Part shown: piece after piece, positions 7,608 through 18,092 of the stretch
Position numbering within the stretch: position 1 is the stretch's first letter
Layout: each line of letters opens with the position of its first letter
Source of the DNA: Eutrophocola salsuginis
Lineage (GTDB): Bacteria > Pseudomonadota > Gammaproteobacteria > Pseudomonadales > Pseudohongiellaceae
Assembly (NCBI GenBank): GCA_038147195.1
Contig: JAYQTB010000004.1
Location: forward strand, 620,001 to 684,000
DNA length: 64,000 nt
Reading direction: 5' to 3'
Program-made: the position numbers and the translations under genes
Notes under the pieces: generated by a model
The model's database searches: none
Told to the model about the DNA's origin: nothing
The model's input: only the letters and a program-made list of their open reading frames with translations

Positions 7608-8437
7608 TGGCTGAACTGATGCAGGGTGTATTGCACAAGATGCAGGCAAGGCTTGACGATCCGGTCACTTATGGCATGGTACTGGGAGACGATGTCCTGC
7701 CGCTGAATCCCTTGCTGGGCAAAAAGATTGAGCTATCCTGGCTGGGCAAGATCAGTTGCGTACATTGTGGCAGGGAGACCAACAAGAGTTTCAACCAGGG
7801 TTACTGTTATCCCTGCTTCCAGAAGCTGGCTCAGTGTGACAGTTGTGTTATATCTCCGGAAAAATGTCATTACGACGCCGGTACCTGCCGCGAACCGGTT
7901 TGGGGCGATGATTTCTGCATGCAGGACCATATCGTTTACCTGGCCAACTCCTCGGGCCTGAAGGTGGGTATCACCCGTGCCTCCCAGGTGCCTACTCGTT
8001 GGGTGGACCAGGGTGCTGTCCAAGCGCTGCCTGTCATGCGCGTGCGTTCCAGACAGCAATCGGGTTTTGCCGAAGTGATGTTTCGCCAGCATGTACCGGA
8101 CCGCACCAACTGGCGCGCCATGCTCAAGGGCGACAACGAGGACCTAGATCTTGTAAGAGAGAGAGACCAGTTACTGGAAGTGTGCTCGCGGGAACTGACT
8201 GACCTTGAGCACCAGTTCGGGTTGCATGCCATTAGTATCCTTAAGGGGGTTGATACCATCACTATCAACTACCCCGTGCTCGAGTACCCGGCTAAGATCA
8301 GCTCCTTCAATTTTGACAAGGACAGGGATATTGCCGGTTCACTGGTCGGCATCAAGGGCCAGTACCTGATCCTAGATACCGGGGTAATTAACCTGCGCAG
8401 ATTCTCGGGTTACCAGGTCGGTATATCCTCTACCTGA
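7607..8437 (+). CDS. DUF2797 cysteine-rich protein
   Basis: A 276-residue cytoplasmic DUF2797 protein. The N-terminal third has cysteines that look like zinc or iron-sulfur ligands: CVHC (51-54), CYPC (67-70), CDSC (77-80), and further Cys87, Cys94 and Cys104. The middle reads like the family core (YLANSSGLKVGITR), which resembles a GIY-YIG-type fold by its Y/GxT pattern, though that is only inference. Biochemical role is unknown. It overlaps the yeaC stop by one base and precedes pepN by 59 bases. Confidence 0.88.
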   Translation: MAELMQGVLHKMQARLDDPVTYGMVLGDDVLPLNPLLGKKIELSWLGKISCVHCGRETNKSFNQGYCYPCFQKLAQCDSCVISPEKCHYDAGTCREPVWGDDFCMQDHIVYLANSSGLKVGITRASQVPTRWVDQGAVQALPVMRVRSRQQSGFAEVMFRQHVPDRTNWRAMLKGDNEDLDLVRERDQLLEVCSRELTDLEHQFGLHAISILKGVDTITINYPVLEYPAKISSFNFDKDRDIAGSLVGIKGQYLILDTGVINLRRFSGYQVGISST

Positions 8438-8496
8438 CTAGCCGTATCCAGGTATCAGCCAAGCATCAGCACCTCAAAGTAGTAACAGGAAATTCC

Positions 8497-11163
8497 ATGA
8501 AAGAATCACAAGGCAAAACTGTCTTCCTCAGGGACTACCAGCCGCCCGCATATTTGATTGATGAAACCCATTTGACTGTCCGCCTGTTCGAGGACTGGAC
8601 GTTGGTGCATGCCAGACTAGTCATGCGACGCAACCCGGATGCCCTGCCGGCAAGTGGTCGCGAACTGGTCCTAAATGGCGCAGAAATGGAATTGCAGAAA
8701 CTCAGTATCGACGGCAGGGAACTGCTGCCGGGTGACTACAACGTATCCGGTGAAAGCCTTACGGTTGCAGAGGTGCCGGACGATTTCATCGTTGAATGTG
8801 AAACCCTGATCAAGCCGCAGGAAAACAGCACGCTGGAAGGGTTGTACAAGTCACGCCGGATGTTCTGTACCCAGTGCGAGGCAGAAGGGTTCCGCAAGAT
8901 TACCTACTACCTGGACAGACCTGACGTGCTGTCCAGTTTCACTACGCACATCGAGGCTGACAAGGCGAGATATCCCGTGTTGCTGTCCAATGGCAACAAC
9001 ATCGACAGTGGTGACCTGGAGGATGGCCGGCACTTTACCACTTGGGAAGACCCCTTCAAAAAACCCAGCTATCTTTTTGCCCTGGTTGCCGGAGACCTCC
9101 AATCCGTCGATAGTTCGTTTACAACCTGTTCCGGCAGGGAAGTGGAACTGCGAATTTTCGTAGAGGAAAAGGACCTGGATAAATGCGATTTCGCCATGGG
9201 CGCCCTGAAACGTGCCATGCAATGGGACGAAGAGGTCTATGGCAGGGAATACGACCTGGACATCTTTATGATCGTGGCCGTGGATGATTTCAACATGGGT
9301 GCTATGGAGAACAAGGGTCTGAACATCTTCAACTCTTCATGTGTTTTGGCGAATCCGGCGACCTCGACAGACCAGGCCTTTCAGCGCATTGAATCCATTG
9401 TCGGCCACGAGTATTTCCATAACTGGTCAGGCAATCGTGTGACATGCCGTGACTGGTTCCAGTTGAGCCTTAAGGAAGGCTTCACGGTATACCGGGATTC
9501 GGAATTTTCCGCTGACATGGGTTCCAGGGCGGTAAACCGCATCGAAGACGTGAGCATGCTGCGCACCGTGCAATTCGCCGAAGATGCCGGTCCCATGGCG
9601 CATTCAGTCAGGCCAGAATCGTACATGGAGATCTCGAACTTCTACACAGTCACCATTTACGAGAAAGGCGCAGAAGTGGTGCGAATGCAGGCAAACCTGC
9701 TAGGCCCTGAACTGTTCCGAAAGGGAACCGACAGGTATTTCGACAAGTTCGATGGCATGGCGGTAACGACCGAGGACTTTGTCAGCACCATGGAAGTAGT
9801 GTCCGGGCTCGACCTGGGGCAGTTCAGGCGCTGGTATAGCCAGGCCGGCACACCAAAACTAGCATGCAGCGGCAAATACGATGCCGGTAAACAGACTTTC
9901 ACACTAACCATCAGCCAAAGTTGCCCGCCCACGCCAGCACAACCGGACAAGAAACCGTTCTATATTCCTCTACGCATGGGTCTGCTGGATGAGTTAGGCA
10001 AACCGCTGATGCTTCATGTGGATGGTCATACACCTGGTGAAGATCTGGTATTGCACCTCAGTGAGCCTGCTCAGGATTTTGTGTTTGAGAATGTACCCTC
10101 AAGGCCGGTGCCGGCGCTCCTGCGTGGATTTTCAGCCCCGGTCAGACTCTCCTATCCTTTCGATCGCGATGATCTGATGCTCCTCATGCAATTTGAGGAA
10201 GACGGTTTTGTGCGCTGGGAAGCTGGGCAGCAATTGGCTCTGCAGGTCATCAACGAGCTCATGGCAGTAAGGCAACAGTGCGGCTCCATGGTGGTGGACC
10301 AACGGATTGTTGATGCCTATCAGAGCGTCCTGACGCTGGTCCTGACCGATTCCGGCATCGACAAGGCTATGGTAGCCCATTTGTTGTTACTGCCCACGGA
10401 GGCCTACCTCGCGGAAATTGCCACCGTGGTGGATGTCGACGGCATTCATGACGTGCGGGAATTCCTACGACACTACCTTGCTGAGAAGCTGGAAGCAAAA
10501 TTCCTGGCAGTTTACGAAGCCTGCCTTAGTGATTCCGATTACACTTACTCTGCCGACGAGGCCGCAAGACGCAGCCTGCAAAATACCGCCCTGACTTACC
10601 TGGCGTGCCTCGACAAGCCTGAACACTGGCAGAGGATCCGGCAGCAGTATGAACGGGCCAACAACATGACAGACAGCAGTGCCGCATTGCGGGCACTGGT
10701 CAACAACCCGTCGCCAGGCAGTGCGCAGATGCGTGATGAGCTCCTGGCGCACTTTTATGAAAGATGGCAGCACGAAACGCTCGTCATAGAGCAGTGGCTA
10801 CTCATGCAAAGCGCTGCCACGGTGCCTGACAACCTGCCCCAAGTGGAAAAGCTCATGGCCCATCCTGCGTTTGATATTAGGAATCCCAATAAAGTACGCA
10901 GTGTTATCGGTGCATTCTGTTTTAACAATGCGGTCAGCTTCCACAAGCTTGATGGTTCCGGTTATGAATTTCTGGTCGACAAGGTAATTACACTGAATAG
11001 CATCAATCCGCAGATCGCATCCCGACTGCTGACACCGCTCACGCGATGGAAAAAATACGGACAGGGCCGGCAGGACCTCATGCAGGCAGCATTGCGCAGG
11101 ATATTGGCTGCGCCAAAGCTGTCCCCTGACGTGTACGAAGTGGTCAGCAAAAGTTTGCAATAA
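8497..11163 (+). CDS. pepN: Aminopeptidase N (M1 family)
   Basis: An 888-residue gluzincin aminopeptidase that removes N-terminal residues from peptides in the cytoplasm. The exopeptidase motif GAMEN is at 268-272 and the zinc site HEYFH at 304-308, with the third ligand Glu327 in LKEG, so the active site is complete. Size and C-terminal helical domain match E. coli PepN (870). It ends the nadK block; a 59-base gap before it may hold its own promoter. Shine-Dalgarno is AGGAA near 8487. Identification is secure. Confidence 0.97.
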   Translation: MKESQGKTVFLRDYQPPAYLIDETHLTVRLFEDWTLVHARLVMRRNPDALPASGRELVLNGAEMELQKLSIDGRELLPGDYNVSGESLTVAEVPDDFIVECETLIKPQENSTLEGLYKSRRMFCTQCEAEGFRKITYYLDRPDVLSSFTTHIEADKARYPVLLSNGNNIDSGDLEDGRHFTTWEDPFKKPSYLFALVAGDLQSVDSSFTTCSGREVELRIFVEEKDLDKCDFAMGALKRAMQWDEEVYGREYDLDIFMIVAVDDFNMGAMENKGLNIFNSSCVLANPATSTDQAFQRIESIVGHEYFHNWSGNRVTCRDWFQLSLKEGFTVYRDSEFSADMGSRAVNRIEDVSMLRTVQFAEDAGPMAHSVRPESYMEISNFYTVTIYEKGAEVVRMQANLLGPELFRKGTDRYFDKFDGMAVTTEDFVSTMEVVSGLDLGQFRRWYSQAGTPKLACSGKYDAGKQTFTLTISQSCPPTPAQPDKKPFYIPLRMGLLDELGKPLMLHVDGHTPGEDLVLHLSEPAQDFVFENVPSRPVPALLRGFSAPVRLSYPFDRDDLMLLMQFEEDGFVRWEAGQQLALQVINELMAVRQQCGSMVVDQRIVDAYQSVLTLVLTDSGIDKAMVAHLLLLPTEAYLAEIATVVDVDGIHDVREFLRHYLAEKLEAKFLAVYEACLSDSDYTYSADEAARRSLQNTALTYLACLDKPEHWQRIRQQYERANNMTDSSAALRALVNNPSPGSAQMRDELLAHFYERWQHETLVIEQWLLMQSAATVPDNLPQVEKLMAHPAFDIRNPNKVRSVIGAFCFNNAVSFHKLDGSGYEFLVDKVITLNSINPQIASRLLTPLTRWKKYGQGRQDLMQAALRRILAAPKLSPDVYEVVSKSLQ

Positions 11164-11318
11164 AACTTCGTTGAGACAGGGGCTGCTTTGTATTAAGCAG
11201 GAGTGTAAATTAAGTTTCAGGGGTATATGGCTTGGGACGAAGCCGGCTTTTGCTGACATGAATAATAATAAACAGGGTTTGCTGCATAAGCCCGGCAAAC
11301 GACTAACTGGGGGTAATT

Positions 11319-12659
11319 ATGACCACTGATCCACGGCAAATTCTTGATACGTCTGCCATGTCTCGCCTGCAGTACCTAATCATCGGATTGACGGTGGGTC
11401 TCAATGCCCTGGATGGTTTTGATGTGCTGGCCATCAGTTTTGCCGGTCCTGGTATCGTGCAGGAATGGGAGCTGGGCAGTGTTGGCCTGGGTTTCGTGCT
11501 GTCCATGGAGCTCATCGGCATGGCGGTAGGTTCCGTACTGTTGGGTGGAGTTGCCGACAAAATCGGGCGAAGACCTACCATCATGGGCTGCCTGTTTGCT
11601 ATGGCTATCGGTATGTTCATGGTCACCACCACGTCCAGCCTGACCGAATTGTCAATCTGGCGCGTCGTCACTGGTCTGGGTATCGGCGGCATGCTGGCCG
11701 CGATCAATGCTGTGGCAGCGGAATTTTCCAGCCTGAAGGATCGGGCCAAAATGATTGCCATCATGACCATTGGCTACCCGGTTGGGGGCGTTGTCGGAGG
11801 CTCCATAGTTACACAACTAATGCAGATTTTTGACTGGCGTGCAGTATTTTATTTCGGTGCCGCGGCAACCGTGATCTTCATTCCGCTGACCCATTTCATT
11901 CTGCCAGAGTCCGTACACTGGCTGGCCCGCAAGCAGCCGGAAGGTGCACTGCAACGCATCAACGCAACCATGAAGCGGCTCGGTCATTCTACTATTCAGC
12001 AATTACCCGTTATTGAAGCCACAGACAGGAAGGTGTCGACATCCTATATTTTTTCAAGGCCCATGATTGCGACAACCATCCTGGTGACAGCCGTCTATTT
12101 CCTCCATGTCATCACGCTGTATTACATTCTCAAGTGGACGCCGACGCTGGTCGTGAATATGGGTTATGCGCCCTACTTGGCAGGTGAGGCGCTTACTTGG
12201 GCCAGTATCGGGGGCGCGCTTGGCTGCATATTCTTTGGAGTTCTCAGTACCCGATTTAGTCTTAAATCGTTGACCATCTTCACGTTCGTCATGGCGTGGA
12301 TATTTACCGCGATCTTTGGCCAGGCGCCAGGAGATCTAGCTATGATCAAGCTCTACGTGGCAATGGCTGGCTTCTTTGTCAATGCAGGTATCGTAGGTGC
12401 CTATGCCATCCTCGTCGAAGTGTTTCCCACATATGCCAGGGCATCCGGCACCGGATTTTGCATAGGCATGGGGCGGGGCGGGGCGGTTTTATCGCCTATC
12501 ATTGCCGGCTTCCTACTCAACTTTGAACTCGGCCTTCCAACCTTGTCCCTGGTCATGGGCGCAGGTTCAGTTATAGCCGCTTTCCTGCTGCTGTTTCTCA
12601 AACTGGACTCAGGCAGCCAATCAGCTGGCGCAGGCGGCAAGGAAGCAAAAGAAGCTTAG
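11319..12659 (+). CDS. MFS transporter, aromatic acid:H+ symporter (AAHS) type
   Basis: A 446-residue inner-membrane transporter with about 12 predicted helices. The first helix carries LDGFDVLAISFAGPGI, a hallmark of the PcaK/BenK/MhpT (AAHS) subfamily. The loop 2-3 motif GGVADKIGRRPTIM fits the general MFS signature GxxaDrxGRrp. Substrates of this subfamily are aromatic acids such as 4-hydroxybenzoate, but no aromatic catabolic gene is next to it, so the substrate is open. Shine-Dalgarno GGGGG lies just upstream (11309-11313). It converges with acnB, leaving about 105 bases in which no clear terminator was seen. Confidence 0.88.
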   Translation: MTTDPRQILDTSAMSRLQYLIIGLTVGLNALDGFDVLAISFAGPGIVQEWELGSVGLGFVLSMELIGMAVGSVLLGGVADKIGRRPTIMGCLFAMAIGMFMVTTTSSLTELSIWRVVTGLGIGGMLAAINAVAAEFSSLKDRAKMIAIMTIGYPVGGVVGGSIVTQLMQIFDWRAVFYFGAAATVIFIPLTHFILPESVHWLARKQPEGALQRINATMKRLGHSTIQQLPVIEATDRKVSTSYIFSRPMIATTILVTAVYFLHVITLYYILKWTPTLVVNMGYAPYLAGEALTWASIGGALGCIFFGVLSTRFSLKSLTIFTFVMAWIFTAIFGQAPGDLAMIKLYVAMAGFFVNAGIVGAYAILVEVFPTYARASGTGFCIGMGRGGAVLSPIIAGFLLNFELGLPTLSLVMGAGSVIAAFLLLFLKLDSGSQSAGAGGKEAKEA

Positions 12660-12764
12660 GCAGACAACAGAGGTACTGCGAGCAACCCCGCTGTTGCCTG
12701 ATAGGAATTGCAGGTATAAATAACTTCTATATGGCAGCGTTTTTTTGCCTATCAATAACGTTCG

Positions 12765-15378
12765 CTACGCCTGGACTTCCTGGATACTCTTCAGTGGAAT
12801 ATTGCGGGCGTTCTCGGCGCCTTTCATGTACTCACTGATCTCGTTGAAATTCATGTAGCGGTAAATTTCACTCGACATAGTATTGAGGCTGTCCATGTAG
12901 GCCATGTACTCTTCAATGTCTGGAATCTTGCCCATCAGAGAGCAGACAGCCGCCATTTCCGCCGAGGCCAGATACACGTTGGCACCGTCGCCAAGACGGT
13001 TTGGGAAGTTGCGTGTCGATGTAGATACCACGGTGGACTTTGCTGCCACCCGTGCCTGATTGCCCATGCAGAGAGAACAACCGGGCATTTCGGTACGTGC
13101 GCCAACCTTTCCGTAAATGGCGTAGTAACCTTCCTCGGTCAGTTGGTGTTGGTCCATCTTGGTGGGCGGTGCGATCCAGAGTCGCGTTGGAATGCTGCCC
13201 CCCGCCTGCTCGAGCACCTTGCCGGCTGCACGAAAGTTGCCGATGTTGAGCATACAGGAACCGATGAAGACTTCATCTATCTTGGTGCCGGCCACTTTGG
13301 ACAGGGTTTTGACGTCATCCGGGTCATTAGGGCAGGCAAGCAGGGGCTCGGTGATCGTGTTGAGGTCGATCTCGATGATTTCCTTGTATTCGGCATCCGC
13401 ATCCGCTTCCAGCAGTGTCGGTTTAGCCAGCCAGTCCTCCATAGCTTTTGCGCGGCGCTCTAGAGTCCGTGGATCACCATAACCCTCGGAAATCATCCAG
13501 CGCAGCAACGTGACGTTGGACTTGAAATACTCGATGATCGGTTCCGGGTTCAGCTTGATGGTGCACCCGGCGGCTGATCGCTCCGCGGAGGCATCGGAAA
13601 GCTCGAACGCCTGTTCGATCTTCAGGTCAGGCAAGCCTTCGATTTCCAGGATGCGGCCGGAGTAGATGTTCTTCTTGCCTTTCTTTTCCACGGTCAGGTG
13701 GCCCTGCTGGATGGCAGCGTAGGGAATAGCATTGACCAGGTCGCGCAGTGTAATGCCTGGCTGGATTTCGCCCTTGAACCGGACAAGAACGGATTCGGGC
13801 ATGTCAAGCGGCATGACCCCGGTGGCGGCAGCGAATGCCACCAGTCCGGAGCCGGCTGGGAATGAGATGCCAATCGGAAAACGTGTGTGCGAGTCGCCGC
13901 CGGTACCAACCGTATCAGGCAATAACATGCGGTTCAGCCAGGAATGGATGATGCCGTCACCGGGGCGCAGGGAAACGCCGCCACGAGTCTGGATGAAGTC
14001 CGGCAGGGAATGCTGGGTTTCGATATCCACGGGTTTCGGATAGGCGGCGGTGTGACAGAAGGACTGCATGACCAGGTCAGCGGTGAAGCCGAGGCAGGCC
14101 AGGTCTTTCAGTTCGTCGCGGGTCATGGGGCCGGTGGTGTCCTGGGAGCCCACCGTGGTCATGCGCGGTTCACAATAGGTACCCGGGCGGATGCCCTCGA
14201 CGCCACATGCCATGCCGACAATTTTCTGCGCCAGGGTGTAGCCCTTGTCGCTATCTTCCTGGGCCTTCGGGCGGCGGAATTCTTTTGAGGGAGGCAAACC
14301 CAATTTCTCGCGTGCACGGTCTGTCAAGCCACGACCAATAATCATGTTGATGCGACCGCCGGCCTGGACCTCGTCCAGCAGCATGTCGGTTTTCAGTTCG
14401 AACTCAGCAATTACCTCTTCAGTGCCATGTTTCGTGATTTTGCCGGTAAAGGGATGAATGTCGATGACATCGCCGGTTTCCATCGGGTCGACATTGCACT
14501 CGATGGGGAAGCCACCGGCATCCTCCATGGTATTGAAGAATATCGGGGCGATGGAGGAACCCAGTACGATGCTGCCCACGCGCTTGTTCGGTATGTGAGG
14601 GATATCGTTAGCCCATGTGCCAGAGCACAGAGTTCGTGGCTGACTTGCGGCTGGAACCGGTGCCGACCACGTCACCGACCAGCGCAACTGTATGGCCTTT
14701 CATTTTCAGCTCTTCGATTTGCTGTACGGCATTGGTGACCCCATCGCGCGGCATCTTGTACATGGCAAGCGCATGCAGAGGAATGTCTGGGCGTGACCAG
14801 GCATCCGGAGCCGGGGACAGGTCGTCGGTATTGGTTTCACCCGGTACCTTGAATACTGTCACGGTAATGACCTCTGGCACCTTGTCGCGGGTCTTGAACC
14901 ATTCGGCATCCGCCCAGGCCTGCATGGCCTTCTTCGCATGGGGGTTGCCGGCATCCATTTTCTCGGCGACGTCGTGGAAAGCGTCAAACATGAGCAGGAT
15001 CTGCGACAGCTCTGTTGCGGCTGCATCACCGAGTTCGGCATCGTCCAGCAGGTCCACCAGGGTGGTGATGTTGTAACCGCCCAGCATGGTGCCAAGCAGT
15101 TTTACCGCATCCTGCCTGGAGAGCAGGGGAGAAGTGGCCTCGCCTCTGGCGATTGCAGACAAGAAACCGGCCTTGACGTAGGCGGCCTCGTCCACGCCGG
15201 CAGGCACCCGGTTGCTGATTAGGTCGACAAGGAAGTCTTCTTCACCGGCAGGCGGATTTTTCAGTAATTCGACAAGACCGGTGGTCTGCTCTGCATCTAG
15301 TGGCTTGGGCACAGTTCCCATTTCAGCCCGTTCTTCCACGTGTTGGCGATAAGCTTCAAGCACTTCCAGGTTCCTCAT
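12765..15378 (-). CDS. acnB: Aconitate hydratase B, with a single-base frameshift in this sequence
   Basis: Two overlapping minus-strand frames together encode a full AcnB of about 870 residues. The N-terminal frame (15378 to about 14610) ends ATNSVLWHMG-stop; the C-terminal frame (to 12765) resumes NDIPHIPNKR. Removing one T of the coding strand near 14610 restores the family sequence SVLWxMGxDIPHxPNK. AcnB isomerises citrate to isocitrate in the TCA cycle. The 4Fe-4S cysteines are in GSCMLNIG and PGCSLCMGNQ; SVGSQDTTGPMTRDEL is the active-site stretch. It could be a real mutation, but a read or assembly error is as likely. It is divergent from the DUF1289 gene. Confidence 0.93.
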
Positions 15379-15489
15379 AAAACAGATGATTGGGGAGGCC
15401 GCAATGGCACGAAAGGAGGCGGACAATCTTACTTGAAATGGCTTTTAAAGACTAGGTCACGCCTGTCCGGCACGTTACAATTAGGAAGC

Positions 15490-15942
15490 ATGAATGCAAT
15501 CAAAACACCCTGTATCGGGATCTGTTCCACCACGTCGCTGGGCGACAAGATCTGCCGCGGGTGCAAGCGATTCGGGTTTGAAGTCATCAACTGGAATCGT
15601 TACAGCGAGGATGAAAAACGCGCCGTCCTGCGCCGTATTGACCAACTCACCACGCAGATAATGTCCGAGCGGTTCCGCATTTTCTCGGTAGCCCGGCTGC
15701 AGCAAGCCCTGGAGGATTACCGGTTTTTTTACGACCAGGAAATATCGCCATATTGCTGGCTGCATAACCTGCTGCAAAAGCGCCTTTACCGGATCGACAG
15801 CTTGCAGGACATTGGTGCCGAACTGACACCGGCTTATACTGGTGTTGACCTCAGGGATCTGATTCTGGAGATCAACCAGGAACTGTTTACACTGAGCCAG
15901 GCGCATTTCGACCGGTATTTCGAGACACACAGAATGGCATGA
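15490..15942 (+). CDS. DUF1289 Fe-S/zinc-like small protein with C-terminal extension
   Basis: Start chosen at ATG 15490 because GGAAG lies 5 bases upstream; longer in-frame readings run into acnB. The 150-residue product opens with the DUF1289 cysteine pattern CIGIC (Cys8, Cys12) and CRGC (Cys22, Cys25). The nearby W in INWNRYSEDEKRAVLRRI is typical of the family. About 90 further residues are predicted helical and carry no motif known to me. Its function is unknown; metal binding is inferred from the cysteines. Divergent from acnB, with 111 bases between. Confidence 0.8.
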   Translation: MNAIKTPCIGICSTTSLGDKICRGCKRFGFEVINWNRYSEDEKRAVLRRIDQLTTQIMSERFRIFSVARLQQALEDYRFFYDQEISPYCWLHNLLQKRLYRIDSLQDIGAELTPAYTGVDLRDLILEINQELFTLSQAHFDRYFETHRMA

Positions 15943-15988
15943 TGCCAATTGGTACACGCTGATGTCGGGCCTAAAACGAGGGTAAGTC

Positions 15989-17107
15989 ATGAAGTCACTG
16001 ATTACGGGGATACTGATACTGTTTTGCGCCTGGCTGCAAGCGCAGGATCAACCCATCTACACGGTGGATGCCTCCTGGCCACGGGACCTGCCCGATGACA
16101 TGATCCTTGGCCAGGTTTCCGGCATCGACGTGGCTCCGGATGACACCATCTGGATTGTGCACCGGCCGAAGACCCTGAGCGCGGACGATCTATTCCGTGC
16201 ACAGGAGCCAATAGCAACGCTGTGTTGCAATCCTGCACCTGCTGTCCTGCAGTTCAGCCAAAACGGCGACGTGCTGCGTGCGTGGGGAGGCCCCGAATGG
16301 AACGTGGCGACCCAGTCATGGCAGCAACCCGATATGGACTGGCCGCTCAATGAGCATGGCATTTATGTCGATTCAGATGGTTTTGTTTGGATTGGTGGCA
16401 ACCAGGATGCCGCGGGCATGCATATCGTGGTGAAGTACACCATGGACGGGGAACATGTTCTGACAATCGGGGTGCCCGGTGAAACCGGTGGCAGTAATGA
16501 CACGAGGCGCCTGGGGCGCCCTGCCGATATCGCCGTTGATACTGGGGCCAGTGAGGTGTATATCGCCGATGGATACCTCAACCGACGGGTCGTGGTATTC
16601 GACAGCAATACCGGCGTCTACAAGCGGCATTGGGGTGCCTATGGCAATGTGCCGGATGATGCACCTCTTCCTGCCTATTCCCTTGCCCCGGACTTTACAT
16701 TGCCGGACCAGTTCATGGGGCCGGTCCATGCCGTGGTACTGGGTCCTAATGGACTCGTCTATGTGGCTGACAGGACCGGTAATCGCCTACAGGTGTTCAA
16801 TCGCGACGGCACCTTTGTCAGGGAAGTCCAGGTGGCACCACCAACTCTGGCAAATGGGTCGGTATGGGATATCGCCATTTCACCACTGGATAACTTCCGC
16901 TGGCTGTTCGTCGCCGACGGTGCCAATCGCCGCATATGGCGCCTAGACAGGGAGACGCTTGCAACAACGGGCTCCTTTGGCCAGGGCGGAAGACAGGCTG
17001 GCCAGTTCGACTGGGTACACAACATCGCGGCCGATTCCGTGGGCAATATCTACACGGCGGAAGTCAACAACGGCAGGCGAGTCCAGAAGTTTTCCCCGAA
17101 ACCGTAA
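15989..17107 (+). CDS. Secreted NHL-repeat beta-propeller (peptidyl-alpha-hydroxyglycine lyase-like)
   Basis: A 372-residue exported protein with a signal peptide ending near LQAQ (about residue 18). Repeated units such as GLVYVADRTGNRLQVFNRDG, VYIADGYLNRRVVVFD and GFVWIGG predict a six-bladed propeller of the NHL / peptidyl-alpha-hydroxyglycine alpha-amidating lyase type. Bacterial members of this family are mostly uncharacterised, so the enzyme name should not be taken as function. It heads a same-strand run of secreted genes (17256, 18085, 19089) but is separated from them by about 150 bases. A substrate-binding or lyase role outside the cytoplasm is inferred. Confidence 0.8.
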   Translation: MKSLITGILILFCAWLQAQDQPIYTVDASWPRDLPDDMILGQVSGIDVAPDDTIWIVHRPKTLSADDLFRAQEPIATLCCNPAPAVLQFSQNGDVLRAWGGPEWNVATQSWQQPDMDWPLNEHGIYVDSDGFVWIGGNQDAAGMHIVVKYTMDGEHVLTIGVPGETGGSNDTRRLGRPADIAVDTGASEVYIADGYLNRRVVVFDSNTGVYKRHWGAYGNVPDDAPLPAYSLAPDFTLPDQFMGPVHAVVLGPNGLVYVADRTGNRLQVFNRDGTFVREVQVAPPTLANGSVWDIAISPLDNFRWLFVADGANRRIWRLDRETLATTGSFGQGGRQAGQFDWVHNIAADSVGNIYTAEVNNGRRVQKFSPKP

Positions 17108-17255
17108 TACCCTGACGCCAGGCCTTCCTGGCTGTCACCCAAGCGCCACAAACGCACGTATCATGCGCTTTTTGGGCTGGCATGTATCGGCCCGCGGGCC
17201 ATAGACATTTCCTATACCGCGGTTTATTCTCAAGGGCTTGAAGGGGATAACAAGA

Positions 17256-18092
17256 ATGCTGAAAGAGTATGCTTTTGCTGCCTGTGTATTACTGGCAGCT
17301 GCGGCTGTACAGGGCCAAACCGGGGACATTCCACGCAGACCTGATGGCGGGCCGGATATAAGCGGTATCTGGCAGGCGTTAAGCAATGCCAACTGGAATC
17401 TCGAAGCCCAGATCGCGGCTCAAGGCCCGGTAGAGTCGCTTGGCGCGATCGGTGCCGTACCGCCCGGTCAGAGCGTTATAGACGGTGGTGAAATCCCCTA
17501 CAAGCCGGAAGCGAAGTTGCAGCGGCAACAGAATTTTGCGTTGCGGCGTACCGAGGATCCGGAAGCCAGGTGTTTTATGCCCGGCATTCCCCGTGCCACC
17601 TACATGCCGCAACCCTTCCAGATTTTCCAGACCGATACCGATATCATGATGGCATACCAGTTTGCCGGTGCCGTACGGACGGTATACATGAGCAACCACA
17701 TGGAAGCACCCATTGACAGCTGGATGGGCTGGTCGAACGGCCACTGGGAGGGGGATACGCTGGTGATCGAGGTGGCCGGGCTCAATCCGAACTGGCTGGA
17801 CCGTTCTGGCAACTTCTATACGTCCACAGCAAGGGTCACGGAGCGATACACGCCGCTTAGTCCCTATCACCTGCAATACGAGGCGATCATTGAAGATCCG
17901 GCTGTGTATGACGAGCCGTGGTTCATCAGCATGCCACTTTATCGCCGTGTAGAGGACGGGGCCAGGCTGTATGACTTCAAGTGCCCGGAATTCGCCGAAG
18001 AAATCATGTACAGCCAGCTAACTCGGGAAAATTATTTCCGTGAACGGGGCGTGGAGATAGGGGATGCCAACAAAGGAGAGAACGATGAGTGA
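17256..18092 (+). CDS. Secreted protein of an uncharacterised family linked to DUF6152
   Basis: A 278-residue exported protein. Start taken at ATG 17256, with AAGGGG about 10 bases upstream, giving a clean signal peptide ending near VQGQ. It has PDISGIWQ near the mature N-terminus and the family signature NGHWEGDTLVIEVAGLN, followed by an ERYTPLSPYHLQYEA strand. The same signature occurs in the neighbours at 18085 and 30046, so all three are paralogues. It looks all-beta and has no catalytic motif known to me. It overlaps the next gene by 8 bases, so the two are co-translated. Function unknown. Confidence 0.72.
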   Translation: MLKEYAFAACVLLAAAAVQGQTGDIPRRPDGGPDISGIWQALSNANWNLEAQIAAQGPVESLGAIGAVPPGQSVIDGGEIPYKPEAKLQRQQNFALRRTEDPEARCFMPGIPRATYMPQPFQIFQTDTDIMMAYQFAGAVRTVYMSNHMEAPIDSWMGWSNGHWEGDTLVIEVAGLNPNWLDRSGNFYTSTARVTERYTPLSPYHLQYEAIIEDPAVYDEPWFISMPLYRRVEDGARLYDFKCPEFAEEIMYSQLTRENYFRERGVEIGDANKGENDE

